NCBI GenBank assembly: GCA_009731375.1
Contig: BJOX01000238.1
Coordinates: 543,110-607,109 of the forward strand
DNA: 64,000 nucleotides
Direction: 5' to 3'
Source: Paulinella micropora
Taxonomy: Eukaryota; Cercozoa; Imbricatea; Euglyphida
The notes under the pieces were generated by a model that had not been told where the DNA came from, ran no database searches, and worked only from the letters and a program-made list of their open reading frames with translations. The first letter of the stretch is position 1. Each line of letters opens with the position of its first letter. Both the position numbers and the translations under genes were made by a program. Of this stretch, positions 37,713 through 47,048 are shown piece by piece.

Positions 37713-39125
37713 TTATTGTTTTACGACACAGCGAGACGGGTAGATAGACGCAACTTTGACGTATTTCAACCAAGCGGTGATGGCACGAGTAGCATTATAA
37801 TCGGCCGCATAACGAATAGTAACTTCGGCAGTTCGTGAGTTATTAACCGCCAGACCAGACGCTCCAATGTGTGGCGATTGGTTGAGTGTCTGGATAATGG
37901 TAGCAAATCCTCCATTATTATCTGTAGCAGTAGAACCAGTGGGAGCATAATATTTGCGAAAGTTTTCAAGAGAAACAGATGAAGACATATAAGCATCGCG
38001 AATACCTATAGTCGCTTGGAGATTGTTAATATACAATTCTGCACATCCTCGTTGAACGGCGGCCAGAGTATCTGTGCTTCCTCCGAGTTCCATCTTTTGT
38101 TGCGGAGCATACCAATCACCAATACGGCATTGATATTGTTTATAAGGCATTGGAGCAGTTCCCAAGTTATCAATACTAGCATGATCAGCAACCACAGTTT
38201 GAGTAACGATATACAAACATTGAGCGCGAGCAACGGCCTTATTCACTTGAAGATTGAAATCATCGGAAGTGCCCGAATTTGCCTTTTGGTTATAATATGT
38301 TTCATAAGTGTATGGAAGTCCATCCTTGCTTCCCATCTGTTCCATAATATTTCTCTGGACGGCGGGAGAAAGAGAAAATGTCTCCAACATTACAACTGGA
38401 TTTGATACAGTGTAAGTCAAAGCAGAACCATCAAAACCAGTAGAAACCTTACCATCAGTGCTTCCGATAATGGCAAATGGTTCCTGAGGTGGTGCAAATG
38501 TCAAACGAAGCCTCATACCACTAATGAGAGAGGGAGGAATGAGAGTTTCTTCATTAAACACCCCCGAAAAGTAATGGAGAGGAATACAAACTTTTAAGTT
38601 TTGACCAGTGCCAACGACTGTAGGAGTATTCATAGCAAAATCAGTAACCGAAGTATCGGTAATATTAGCATTAACTTCAACATTCTCTCGTTGTCCCGCC
38701 ATCTGTGCCTGTCGGCGATAATCAAAAGGATAATGCCACGGGAGAGTATTTCGCACCAGTTTATTCAAATCTTCAATTCGTTCAAGTTCGCTACCGTCCT
38801 TACTTTCCAACAAAAATCTTTCAAAAATAGCAGTCGCGGGAGTGTTTTGAAAACCAATCGCGCAGTTATTCCCTGCGGTCGTAACCAACCCGTCGGCCTT
38901 GACATCAAATGTTAAATAGCAATTCTTTCCATAAACAAAATCAGTGCTTGCCTGTAATGTAAAAATCATTTCAGTCCCAGACGAACTGGTGTAAGTCTGC
39001 TGGTCAGAGAAGTTCTTCTTAAAGATACTTCCCTGTTCAGTGAGTGCTAGATTTGCTGGCAACTCATATCTGAGGTTGTTGAGAGTCATCAACTCCTCAG
39101 TATTTTTAGAATCCTTTCCTTCCAT
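37713..39125 (-). CDS. MCP: Major capsid protein, double jelly-roll
   Basis: 470 residues, intact. It shows the layout of PLV double jelly-roll capsid proteins: an N-terminal beta-rich half with FTLQASTDFVYG, the domain-boundary pattern KVCIPLHYFSGVF followed by LIPPSLISGMRLRLTFAP, and a second beta-rich half. These subunits trimerise to form the pseudo-hexagonal capsid shell. The conserved IPL...SG...LIP...SG.R pattern near residues 180-215 is the clearest evidence. Not preceded by a strong TATA-like motif at the ATG; an ACAACAACAAA leader is present instead. Family assignment is by pattern, not by search. Confidence 0.88.
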   Translation of the reverse strand: MEGKDSKNTEELMTLNNLRYELPANLALTEQGSIFKKNFSDQQTYTSSSGTEMIFTLQASTDFVYGKNCYLTFDVKADGLVTTAGNNCAIGFQNTPATAIFERFLLESKDGSELERIEDLNKLVRNTLPWHYPFDYRRQAQMAGQRENVEVNANITDTSVTDFAMNTPTVVGTGQNLKVCIPLHYFSGVFNEETLIPPSLISGMRLRLTFAPPQEPFAIIGSTDGKVSTGFDGSALTYTVSNPVVMLETFSLSPAVQRNIMEQMGSKDGLPYTYETYYNQKANSGTSDDFNLQVNKAVARAQCLYIVTQTVVADHASIDNLGTAPMPYKQYQCRIGDWYAPQQKMELGGSTDTLAAVQRGCAELYINNLQATIGIRDAYMSSSVSLENFRKYYAPTGSTATDNNGGFATIIQTLNQSPHIGASGLAVNNSRTAEVTIRYAADYNATRAITAWLKYVKVASIYPSRCVVKQ

Positions 39126-39208
39126 TTTTTGTTGTTGTGGTTGTAGGATAGTAAAATTCGCAATGTTCCTATAATAAAAAAATAATAATAGAATTTAAAA
39201 ATAATTAA

Positions 39209-39607
39209 TTATTCACTTGAAACGGATTGTCTAATAATATCAACTGATTTCTGTATATTGTCAAGTCTTGTATCTTGTGGTGAAGTCAATTGAAACTCTC
39301 TTGCCTCAGCATTTTGAACCGCTTTCTTTAAATAAGCCAAACTGCTAACAGCAGTGTCCAAATCAACAACATCCGCATTTTCTTTGTTATCAGAAATGTC
39401 AGTTAATGTGTTTTGAATTGTGCTCTTCTCATGTGAGACAAGGTCGCCAAATTCAGTTAATGGTTGATTAACTAATGGGGCACCATGACTACTCCACAAT
39501 TCAAATTGATTTAGTTGAAACCCATCACTCGCGGGCCTGTTTCCTTCGTTGAGTTTATTAATAAACTCATTAGACAATCTATTGGAGGCATGTGTTTTTT
39601 TAATCAT
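39209..39607 (-). CDS. Unknown 132-aa protein, likely coiled coil
   Basis: 132 residues without cysteine-rich or membrane features. The C-terminal half has a heptad-like helix (TAVSSLAYLKKAVQNAEAR, then LDNIQKSVDIIRQ). The ATG follows ATTATTATATA, the viral start motif. It lies between the major capsid gene and the next gene on the same strand, so a virion or assembly role is plausible but unproven. Confidence 0.6.
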   Translation of the reverse strand: MIKKTHASNRLSNEFINKLNEGNRPASDGFQLNQFELWSSHGAPLVNQPLTEFGDLVSHEKSTIQNTLTDISDNKENADVVDLDTAVSSLAYLKKAVQNAEAREFQLTSPQDTRLDNIQKSVDIIRQSVSSE

Positions 39608-39628
39608 TATATAATAATAATTATTTTA

Positions 39629-40222
39629 TCAATTGCCATTAATTATTTTTTTCATAATTTGTAAATTCTTGTGCGTAATTCTTTCCTCTTTCATTTTCTT
39701 TAAATCCGCTATGGCTTGATTTACATCAATGTCGCTCTTTGCGCAACTTCCTTAGTTGGTGGCGGAGTTTCCTTAGAAGCATCTTCTATTGTTTCTATCT
39801 TACTTGCTGGTGTTGCGGTAGTTTGTTTTGGCACGGCAACAGGAGTGGGATTAACAGATTTTGGTAAGGATTGTTCAACCTTAGGTGCTGGAGACATTTC
39901 AACAGGTTTTGCATTTGGTTCGGGAGATAAATTTTTTTGCTGATGCTATGTCTGGCGCCTTTCGTTTCAATGCTTCGTCTGGCACTTGGTCTGGTTGCCC
40001 GCTGGCAATAGGTTGTTCGTTTTTCTTACTTACTTTGCTTACTTTTGGCTTTAATTGACACTTAATCTTACCACTCTTAATATCCTCTTCTATCTTCCTT
40101 ACTGCTAAGTATTCGGGCGATCCTTTACGAATTGTTACGAATTTTCCTTGTGCATTTTGTTTATGCCAAAGTGCGATTGCCTGATGATAGCAAGTTTTGT
40201 ATAATTTAGTTGATTCCGTCAT
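39629..40222 (-). CDS. Unknown proline/lysine-rich protein, frameshifted
   Basis: Starts at ATG 40,222 after CATAATATATGAC. The first frame gives 107 residues to 39,899. Two one-base shifts, at an A-run near 39,940 and near 39,745, connect it to further coding-like sequence ending at a stop at 39,629, for a total of about 200 residues. The N-terminal 60 residues are compact (YHQAIALWHKQNAQGKF). The middle is a Pro/Lys/Thr-rich disordered linker. The C-terminus is a charged helix (IADLKKMKEERITHKN). Function unknown. Both shifts fall at or next to short homopolymers, so they may be sequencing errors. Confidence 0.6.
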
Positions 40223-40259
40223 GTCATATATTATGGTAAAAAAAACATTTAATTTAATT

Positions 40260-41748
40260 TTACAAGTTCGTCATATCACTATCCTTATTAAGCCGTAATA
40301 TGGCAGAGAAATTCTTTCTAAACTGGGTTGTTCTATCACTAGCAGTATTATTAATTGCTAGAAACGAATAAGGTTCTGCTGTGGCATATTTAACCATATT
40401 GTAAAATTCCTTTTTAGTGAGAAAAGGACTTTCATATTCATCTGCCAGTCTGTCAAGTTCGCTTCTCCTTACTCCATTAAAAATAATCATCCAATGACAA
40501 TTAATTCTTATTCTTCGTGGGAGTTGTGTATAACTCGGAGTTGCTGCCCAGACTGACACTTTAGCATGTGTTGAAGCGAAAAACAACTCGGTAAGCACTT
40601 CTGATTTAAAGAAAAGTTTTACTCTGTGCTATGTCATCTAATAACAATAATATTTTTGGTGCTTTCTTAAAACCTTTCGTCTTAATCAGTTCTTTTTGTT
40701 TAGTTAATATTTCTCTCATTAACTCAGGCTTATCTTCTTTGATTATGTCTTCTTTTTTTAACTTAAGAGTGTCTTCTAAAATCGGGCACGGACTTAAGCA
40801 AAAGACAACTATTCTATCATAAAACCCTTTCAACATGTTCTTTTTGGCGAGTAGATTACAAATCATAACTGATTTGCCTCCACCAGTGCTCGCACATATA
40901 ACCATAGTCCCAATTGCTGGCAATATTCCTTCTTTTTGAATAGGAAGCAATTCAACACCATCTCTTTGTGTTTTAATTGGTTGTATTTCCAAGTCATTCT
41001 TAAATTTGTGCGGTTTTTTGCTATCTAACTCTGTTATTACTGTGTCAATAGTAAATTCCTCGTGTGCTTTTTCTATGTTGGTCTTCTCCGGATTCTGTTC
41101 GTCGCCTATCTGTGCTTCTATTAAAGCATCATCTGGGTGTTTTCTCTCCCACTCTTCTCGGTTTTCTTTCCATTCCTTATAATCCTGCTCCGCTTGCTTT
41201 CTATCCTCTCTTCGTATTACGCGAGTTTTGTCCGCTTTGCCTTTGTTTTTCATATATGTTAAACCCTTATCGGTTAATCGTTTTAAGTCTTCTTCTTTAT
41301 ATTCTTGTTTTACCAATTGTGCTATATCACGCTTCATTTGCTGGATATTGTCTTCTATGTGCATTATATCATATTTATCGGTAGCCATTGCTAATTTTCG
41401 CATTTCAATCATTTGTTCGTTCATGGGGGCAGTTCCGTGTTTTCTTTCAAATTCTTTCATATCAATGCCGTCATCTTGGAGGTGCGCTTTCAGTTCATCG
41501 TAATTCATGTTTGCATAAATACTTTGCTTATTGTCCAACGCACTAATCTTATCTTTTAAATCCTCCATAGTATTCCCCCTTCTTGTTGAAGCATCCAACA
41601 ATCTATCCGCTCTAAGCCTCTCGCGGGCTTGACTATTAATGCATTCATTAACTTGTTCAGCCCAATCAGCATCTGCGTCTTCCAATAAATACTTATGTTC
41701 ATGTCTAATTTTGTTATAATACGTAAAAAATGGTTTTTCGTGTGGCAT
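40260..41748 (-). CDS. Genome packaging ATPase (A32-like, FtsK/HerA), frameshifted
   Basis: First frame 41,748-40,606 (380 aa), then a shifted frame 40,598-40,260. Walker A is CASTGGGKS near residue 285 and Walker B ILLLLDD near 366. The second part carries the family's C-terminal pattern (THAKVSVWAATPSY, then LPRRIRINCHWMIIF with the sensor/arginine region). It would pump viral DNA into preformed capsids. The break is a one-base shift in a T/A run at about 40,605-40,620. Unusual is the roughly 250-residue charged, coiled-coil-like N-terminal extension; PLV ATPases are normally about 250 residues in total. The gene starts in a divergent promoter shared with the gene at 41,772. Confidence 0.85.
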
Positions 41749-41771
41749 TTTTATATCCGCTATTATATAGC
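41749..41771. promoter_or_regulatory. Divergent AT-rich promoter
   Basis: 23 bp (TTTTATATCCGCTATTATATAG core) between the start of the ATPase gene and the start of the gene at 41,772. TATTATATAG lies 1-2 bp before the right ATG, and GATATAAAA immediately before the left ATG. Confidence 0.5.
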
Positions 41772-41966
41772 ATGGATAATAAAAAAGAAAAAAGCAAAGA
41801 CGAGCAACAACTGGAGGAACTAGAACGGCTAGGAAAGGAAATTGACCAAATCCGCATCACTCAGAACTTAGTGAATAGAAACCCCAACATTTTTAGAAAA
41901 CCTGAAAATATCCTTACCGCTTACCGCTATCAGATAAGCAACGAGAAGCAATTTATAATTATATAA
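41772..41966 (+). pseudogene. Small charged protein, copy 1, frameshifted
   Basis: First copy of a gene repeated at 42,236-42,460. The first 47 residues match (DEQQLEELERLGK, then NLVNRNPNIFRKP). A missing T at about 41,915 (CCTT instead of CCTTT) shifts the frame and ends the product at 41,966. Without it the frame would run to about 41,991. Function unknown. Confidence 0.6.
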
Positions 41967-41999
41967 TTAAAGAGGAAGGTAAAGCGGGCTAAATATATA

Positions 42000-42224
42000 A
42001 TGTTATTAATATTGCTATTCGTGTTATCTAGATTTGCTATGTCGCGGACTGCCTGCGACTTTTACTCGCGATACTCAGAAAAAAATATTGAATCGTGTGC
42101 TTATTGTATAAAGCAAGGTGTAGAATCTGGTTTTAAGTGTGTTTTCATAAATAACGGAAATAATATGTGTCGTAGTTTTGATGAGGCTCTGCCTTTGATG
42201 TGCGGGGGTGATAATAGATGGTAT
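42000..42224 (+). CDS. Cysteine-rich secreted or membrane protein, copy 1, cut by gap
   Basis: First copy of the gene at 42,465-42,716, starting at an ATG preceded by AAATATATA. It begins with a hydrophobic segment (LLILLFVLS) like a signal peptide. The conserved cysteines follow in the same order (CDFYSRY, SCAYCIKQG, KCVFINNG, MCRSF). The frame runs into the 10-N gap at 42,225, so the C-terminus is missing. Confidence 0.55.
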
Positions 42225-42234
42225 NNNNNNNNNN
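42225..42234. other. Assembly gap
   Basis: 10 N residues exactly at the junction between the two copies of a tandem duplication. Confidence 0.99.
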
Positions 42235-42235
42235 A

Positions 42236-42460
42236 ATGGAAAATAAAAAAGAAAAAAGCAAAGACGAGCAACAACTTGAAGAGTTGGAAAGGCTAGGAAA
42301 GGACATTGACCAAATCCGCATCACTCAGAACTTAGTGAATAGAAACCCCAACATTTTCAGAAAACCTCAAAATATCCTTTACCGCTTACCGCTATCAGAT
42401 AAGCAACGAGAAGCAATTTATAATAATATAATTAAAGAAGAGGGAAAAAGCGGGAGTTAA
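42236..42460 (+). CDS. Small charged protein, copy 2, 74 aa
   Basis: 74 residues: a Lys/Glu-rich helix (KKEKSKDEQQLEELERLGKD) followed by a short conserved segment (NLVNRNPNIFRKPQNILY) and a C-terminal helix. The start lies 2 bp after the gap, so upstream signals are not visible. Five bases separate it from the downstream cysteine-rich gene. No family recognised. Confidence 0.6.
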   Translation: MENKKEKSKDEQQLEELERLGKDIDQIRITQNLVNRNPNIFRKPQNILYRLPLSDKQREAIYNNIIKEEGKSGS

Positions 42461-42464
42461 ATAT

Positions 42465-42716
42465 ATGTTATCAATATTATTATTTGTGTTATCTGCTATG
42501 TCGCGGACTGCCTGCGACTTTTACTCGCGATACTCAGAAAAAAAGAATGAATCGTGTGCTTATTGTATAAAGCAAGGGGTAGATACTGGGTTTAAGTGTG
42601 TTTTCATAAATAACGGAAATAATATGTGTCGTAGTTTTGATGAGGCACTGCCTTTAATGTGTGCGGGTGATAATAGATGGTATATGACACATATATATGA
42701 ATGTAATGATATTTAA
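42465..42716 (+). CDS. Cysteine-rich secreted or membrane protein, 83 aa
   Basis: 83 residues with an N-terminal hydrophobic segment (LSILLFVLSAM) that could act as a signal peptide or anchor, then seven cysteines: CDFYSRY, SCAYC, KCVF, MCRSF, MCAGD and ECND. Such spacing suggests disulfide bonding outside the cytosol, for example at the virion surface or in the secretory pathway. The SCAYC block recalls plexin/PSI-type cysteine knots, but similarity is weak. The stop overlaps the end of the convergent zinc-ribbon gene by 4 bp. A near-identical truncated copy lies at 42,000-42,224. Confidence 0.6.
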   Translation: MLSILLFVLSAMSRTACDFYSRYSEKKNESCAYCIKQGVDTGFKCVFINNGNNMCRSFDEALPLMCAGDNRWYMTHIYECNDI

Positions 42717-42937
42717 TCCAACCACTCCATCCATGGTTCAGAATGAGTAATCGGTTCTGGTTTTTTTTCCGACATTATACACAGCAAACAATATTTCTGT
42801 TTATTCATATGAACACATATTTCATTATTGATATTCTTTTTTTTGCGACACGAATCGCATTCCTTACACAATTTCCATTTTTTGCCTATAAAAAATATGG
42901 GAGGATAGAAGATTTTACACGAATGGCAATACTTCAT
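42713..42937 (-). CDS. Zinc-ribbon protein, 74 aa
   Basis: 74 residues with CHSCK, LCKECDSC and YCLLC motifs, enough cysteines for two treble-clef or ribbon-like zinc sites, as in the N-terminal part of many HNH-type proteins. The catalytic HNH histidines are not evident. The ATG follows TTGTATAATA, a good match to the viral start motif. Convergent with, and overlapping by 4 bp, the cysteine-rich gene. A DNA- or RNA-binding regulatory role is a guess from composition. Confidence 0.6.
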   Translation of the reverse strand: MKYCHSCKIFYPPIFFIGKKWKLCKECDSCRKKKNINNEICVHMNKQKYCLLCIMSEKKPEPITHSEPWMEWLD

Positions 42938-42967
42938 TATTATACAAAATCAGTTTATTATCTTAAT

Positions 42968-43168
42968 TTACTTCTTGCCACCCCCAGAACTTGGAGAAGG
43001 AAGGCATATGCCTATAAGTAATGTTAGGATTCCGACATAAGTATTAGCAACCTCGCATGGTAAGTTCTTCTCAGATAGCCTCACTATACAAAGGGCTATA
43101 ATGGCAACGATGATACCCATTTGAAATAAGTATTTAATCATTCTGCTGTCGGTTTTCTTATTTGACAT
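42968..43168 (-). CDS. Small membrane protein with two transmembrane helices
   Basis: 66 residues with two hydrophobic helices (GIIVAIIALCIVRL at about 18-31 and YVGILTLLIGICL at about 44-56) and a Ser/Gly/Lys tail. PLVs and virophages often carry short membrane proteins near structural genes. Immediately upstream (43,200-43,325) a 41-codon frame starting MSNNNTTRF runs into an A-run. A one-base shift there would join the two into one protein of about 120 residues. I cannot tell whether these are one or two genes. Confidence 0.55.
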   Translation of the reverse strand: MSNKKTDSRMIKYLFQMGIIVAIIALCIVRLSEKNLPCEVANTYVGILTLLIGICLPSPSSGGGKK

Positions 43169-43199
43169 ACAGCAATTCCATTCGTTCTCAATTTCATTG

Positions 43200-43325
43200 T
43201 CAATTTTTTTCTCTTGTCTTTAGTTCAATATCCAAAACGCGAGACTTTAATTCTGGAGTTAGTTCGCCATCTATTTCAATGACTGGCGGTGGTCTATGAA
43301 ATCTAGTTGTATTATTGTTTGACAT
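43200..43325 (-). CDS. Short frame upstream of membrane protein, possibly its N-terminus
   Basis: 41 residues, Pro-rich then acidic (FHRPPPVIEIDGELTPELKS). Its ATG overlaps the stop of the fibre gene end by 14 bp, a typical compact arrangement. The frame ends at TGA after an AAAAAAA run. In the next frame the sequence stays open into the membrane protein. Probably a frameshifted 5' part of that gene. Confidence 0.45.
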   Translation of the reverse strand: MSNNNTTRFHRPPPVIEIDGELTPELKSRVLDIELKTREKN

Positions 43326-46300
43326 TATCAAGAACGGCCACTCTGATTTCTGCTAATTGGTTTGCTTGGTCTTGTAGTATATTCATGAGATTATTATTTT
43401 GTTTTTCTAAATTAACTACCTTTTCCGCCATGTGTTGAAAAGCACTAACCAGTATTGGTATAAAGTCCGTATATGTTATACCTTCAAAGTTTCCATCCCC
43501 ATCATCCGCTTTTATTCCACTTTCGGATACAAACTCTGGAAATATTTTTTTAACTTCATCAGCAATAAATCCGTGGTTCTTTTGTTCTTTCTTTTTATCT
43601 GATTTCAAATAATATGAACAGCAGTTTATTTCATTAGTTTCTCGCAACAATCCCCGCAGTCTAGTGTTTTAATATCTGATTTTAATCTCCTGTCCGAACC
43701 AGAAGTCCATGTATTTGATCCCGCATTCAAATAAACATAACCCGTATTATTTTCACCATTTGATAATGAAGTCGACCAAGCATGTAATAATCCACCTGTA
43801 TTCATTACCACCGCATAACCTGATGAGTCTCCTGCTTTCATAAATATTTGTGGGTTGGTCGTATTTTGTGGTCTTTTTCTTAATGTTAAAAATCCGCTGG
43901 ATGCTGTCGTCATGCTTGTATCACTCTGAGCATAGATTACACCAGTCCCCCTCGCATAAAAATTTAAATCTTGGTTTGTACTGCTTCCCGTAGCATATAT
44001 TGAATTATAACCAAAACCAACTCCCTGTGTCCGGTTGCTGTGTCTGAATTCAACACCAGCAGAAGATGCTCCAAGATTGGCTGTGACATATAACCCGACT
44101 GGTGTAGCATGAGACCCACTTCTTGCTTCCCCGCGTATGTCGACTGTGCTATTAACAACAGATATACCCGCATTTGCCGTTATTAATCCACTCGCAGTTG
44201 CCGTTGTTGTTGATATACCCGCGGTTGCATTNNNNNNNNNNAGCACCATAGTAAAATATGTGATTATCAGTTGTAGCATTGACATTGTACATCATTGTGT
44301 CTAGTTTAATACCAAATCCATTAAAAGCAGTCGTGGAGCCTGTTCCACCATCCCACAAAACTAATTTGTTATTTGTGTTTGTATATCCTGATCTATCTAT
44401 AAAAACACTTTTTCCAGCACCTACTACTATATTGTCGCTCGTTGTTAATGTTGTTGTAGTCATGCCAGCGGTTGCAGTAATTGTCGTTCCCGTTATTGTT
44501 CCGCCACTTGTTATGTTGTTTGAATTCATATCCAAAGCACCATAAAACCGCATACCCCCAGCATTGTCAAAACGGACAATGTCAGACGAAGCACTTTTAT
44601 TATCCAAAAGTTTTGAAATATAAAGTCCCGCCCCTTTTGCATCAAATGCTACATTCGTAAATACATAACCTCTTTGGTTCGCGGTTCCACTTGTAGCAGT
44701 ATTTAGAGTAAATAAGAAATACTGATAATCTCCTGATGTCTGTGAAAAGAATATATCTCCTCCATTTTGGTTTAATATCCTCGCCCCATTATATGTTATA
44801 TTTCCGCCATTAGTGATAGTTTGATTATTAAAATCGGCATTGTTCGTTAAAGTTAGATATTTTATCGTAGTGCTCGCCCCATTAAATGTTTTACTTCCTG
44901 TTATGGTTTGGTCTGTTGTTAGTTTTACATTTTGCCCGTCCAATGTGTCCGCATACCCTTTTGTCGCTCCGTCCGTCGCTAATGTCGGAGTTCCAAGGTT
45001 GGCTATTTTGCTACTATTACAATCTAGCCCCGAAGCATTTACCCAACCGACGATTGCCCCATCAATAATAAAACTTATTTTTTTGGCATTTATTTCAAAG
45101 TTATAATTTACACCAGTGCCCATATCAAGGCATCCGATAGTTCCTATATTGGCTGTGGAGTTAAAAACCACGAATGTTCCCTTTGTTGTCGCATTCGTTG
45201 AATTTCCTGTTATTTCAAGACCACTGCTAAATGTCTTGATTCCTGCTATGGTTTGGTTTCCTGAGGTTTTAACCGCCGAAGTATCAAGGACAGAAACATC
45301 CACACCATCAACAAGATTCACATTTGTTATACTTTGGTTTCCCATATTTAGCCCTCCTGTCATACTGGCTGTGCCGTCTAATGTAAGAAAGGGTGATGCC
45401 ACGTTTCTCCATTGACCTGTGCTATAAATGAGTAGTTGATTATCTGATGCTGTTGTTATAATCACATCGCTATGTGTATCAATACTTCCACTTGCCGACA
45501 CTTTCGCCGTGTTCGTATCATGCTCTGATAGCCAAGTTGTGATAGACCTGCCATTTAGTTGATTTACATTTGTTATGCTTTGGCTTTTCATATCAATCCC
45601 CGCACTTGCATTTATTATACTGCTAAATGTTTTAATACCCGCTATGGTTTGGTCTCCCGTCAATTTAACCACCGAACCATCAAGTGCGAGATTTGCGAGA
45701 TTAATTCCATTATATGTAGAAGCCCCAGAAATAGCAAAACCATTCATATTTAGCGCCCCCGTCATACTAGCAGTGCCGTCTAATCTAAGAAAGGGTGGTG
45801 TGGTGTTTCTCCATTGTCCCGTGCTATACATAATCAGTTGATTATCTGCTGGAAAGCCTGTTATTGTAACATCGCTGTGGCTATCTATACTTCCACTCGC
45901 TGACACCTTATTATTATTATCATTATGCTCAAATATCCATTCATCAACACCTTTGTCATTTAGTAAATTTACATTTATTATGTTTTGTCTTTTCGCATCA
46001 ATCCCCGCACTCGCATTTATTATACTGCTAAATGTTTTAATTCCTGCTATGGTTTGGTCTCCTGTTAGTTTAACCACCGAAGTATCAAGAACAGAAACAT
46101 CAATACCATCGACATTACCGACATTTGTTATTTTAAATCCTCCCATATTTAAATTTCCAAACATCATAGCGAGACCATCCAATCTAAGAAAAGGTGAGTT
46201 TGTGTTTCTCCATTGCCCTGTGCTATAAATGAGCAGTTGGTTGTCGGCGGGTGTGCCTGTAATTAACACATCGCTGTGTGTATTAATTGAACCATCCGCG

Positions 46301-46341
46301 GACACTTTATCATTATTATCTTCGTGCTCAGATATCGGCAC
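43312..46341 (-). CDS. Tail-fibre-like protein with S74 chaperone domain, broken
   Basis: Three frames form one long gene: 46,341-44,242 (about 700 residues), 44,231-43,626 after a 10-N gap, and 43,650-43,312 after a one-base A loss near 43,628. The first part repeats a module of about 110 residues four times, with HSDV.ITG, QLLIYSTGQWRN, FLRLDG and DQTIAGIKTFSS in each, as in phage tail fibres. The last 150 residues are a peptidase-S74 intramolecular chaperone domain: SGSDRRLKSDIKTLD, then NHGFIADEVKKIFPEFV and TDFIPILVSAFQHM, followed by a coiled coil. In known fibres this domain trimerises the fibre and cleaves itself off. Likely the host-attachment protein. The 5' end may continue into the gene at 46,422-47,000. 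Confidence 0.75.
44232..44241. other. Assembly gap in fibre gene
   Basis: 10 N residues; the reading frame is lost across it. Confidence 0.99.
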
Positions 46342-46540
46342 ACACTCACATCTGACAATATAATTATTTTTTATTAGTAAAAAAGCACTGGAGAGGGATA
46401 CAAATCATTAGAATATATTGATTAGAACAGCTTCCAGGTACTACCCACACATGTGTTTTGTGCTTTTTTGATGTGTGGGTAGGCAATGGCCCCAAAGAAG
46501 AAGACCGCTACCGAAGCAGAGACCTCCGAGTCAGCTGTTA
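46342..46540. other. Foreign-looking insertion inside the fibre region
   Basis: About 190 bp separating two fibre-type frames. The right part (46,486-46,540) is GC-rich, and on the plus strand reads ATGGCCCCAAAGAAGAAGAC, encoding MAPKKKTATEAETSESA. This shares Lys-Thr-Ala-Thr-Glu-Ala-Glu and much of its DNA with the start of TIR gene B. The left part is AT-rich. It may be a fragment of a related gene inserted here, or an assembly chimera. Confidence 0.45.
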
Positions 46541-47000
46541 TATTCAAATTACCGCCCATATTAATGTTGCCGAATTCATCAACATTTATTGGAAAAGTTT
46601 TATTTACCCAGTTTATTGAGTTATATATGAGATAACTATTCATTGCGATTGGTGCTGTAATGACTACATCCGTTAATTTATCTAGTTCAAAGTCGCTTAT
46701 ATAACTTGAATTTAATGTAGCAAATGAAGTGTTACCCAACCCGTCCGTTTTTAATACTTGATTAGCCGTGCCGTCCGCTATTGGTAAGTCGTATTCGTTA
46801 TTAATTGACACATAACCAGTATCAGATATCAACAAAGAGGAGTTATTATTTCGCGACGATATTGTTATGTCATCCGTTTTTGCTTGTATTGAGTTTGCTT
46901 CAATATGATCGCCATATAATACTCCATCAACTTCTAAATCCTCGTCTATTATCACAGAGCCGTAATAGTGATATGCCCACGGATTTCCTAAATGGTTCAT
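46422..47000 (-). CDS. Fibre-like N-terminal domain
   Basis: 192 residues; the first 155 look like the start of a viral fibre: a beta-rich head (VIIDEDLEVDGVLYGDHI), the common fibre phrase ADGTANQVLKTDGLGN, and NINMGGNLNI. The last 35 residues are encoded by the foreign-looking insertion and are probably not native. Because the following gene begins in the middle of the same kind of module (ISEHEDNNDKVSADGS), this frame is probably the real 5' end of the fibre gene. ATG 47,000 faces the divergent AT-rich promoter. Confidence 0.6.
   Translation of the reverse strand: MNHLGNPWAYHYYGSVIIDEDLEVDGVLYGDHIEANSIQAKTDDITISSRNNNSSLLISDTGYVSINNEYDLPIADGTANQVLKTDGLGNTSFATLNSSYISDFELDKLTDVVITAPIAMNSYLIYNSINWVNKTFPINVDEFGNINMGGNLNITADSEVSASVAVFFFGAIAYPHIKKAQNTCVGSTWKLF
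46442..46481. terminator. Strong hairpin, 11-bp stem
   Basis: TACCCACACAT (46,442-46,452) pairs perfectly with ATGTGTGGGTA (46,471-46,481) around an 18-nt loop containing TTTTTT. It could end transcripts or be part of the inserted fragment. No experiment implied. Confidence 0.4.
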
Positions 47001-47048
47001 ATTTTAATTCTATTATTTTATATTGTAGAATATATAGTTTAAAAAAAT
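47001..47048. promoter_or_regulatory. Divergent AT-rich promoter
   Basis: 48 bp between divergent starts at 47,000 and 47,049, with TATTATTTTATATTG and GAATATATAG. Same composition as the other start regions of the virus. Confidence 0.45.

Noticed and set aside
38016-38405. Plus-strand frames over the major capsid gene
   Set aside because: Antisense shadows of an intact, recognisable gene.
44279-46228. Plus-strand frames with hydrophobic repeats over the fibre gene
   Set aside because: Antisense of the fibre modules; they repeat with the same period.
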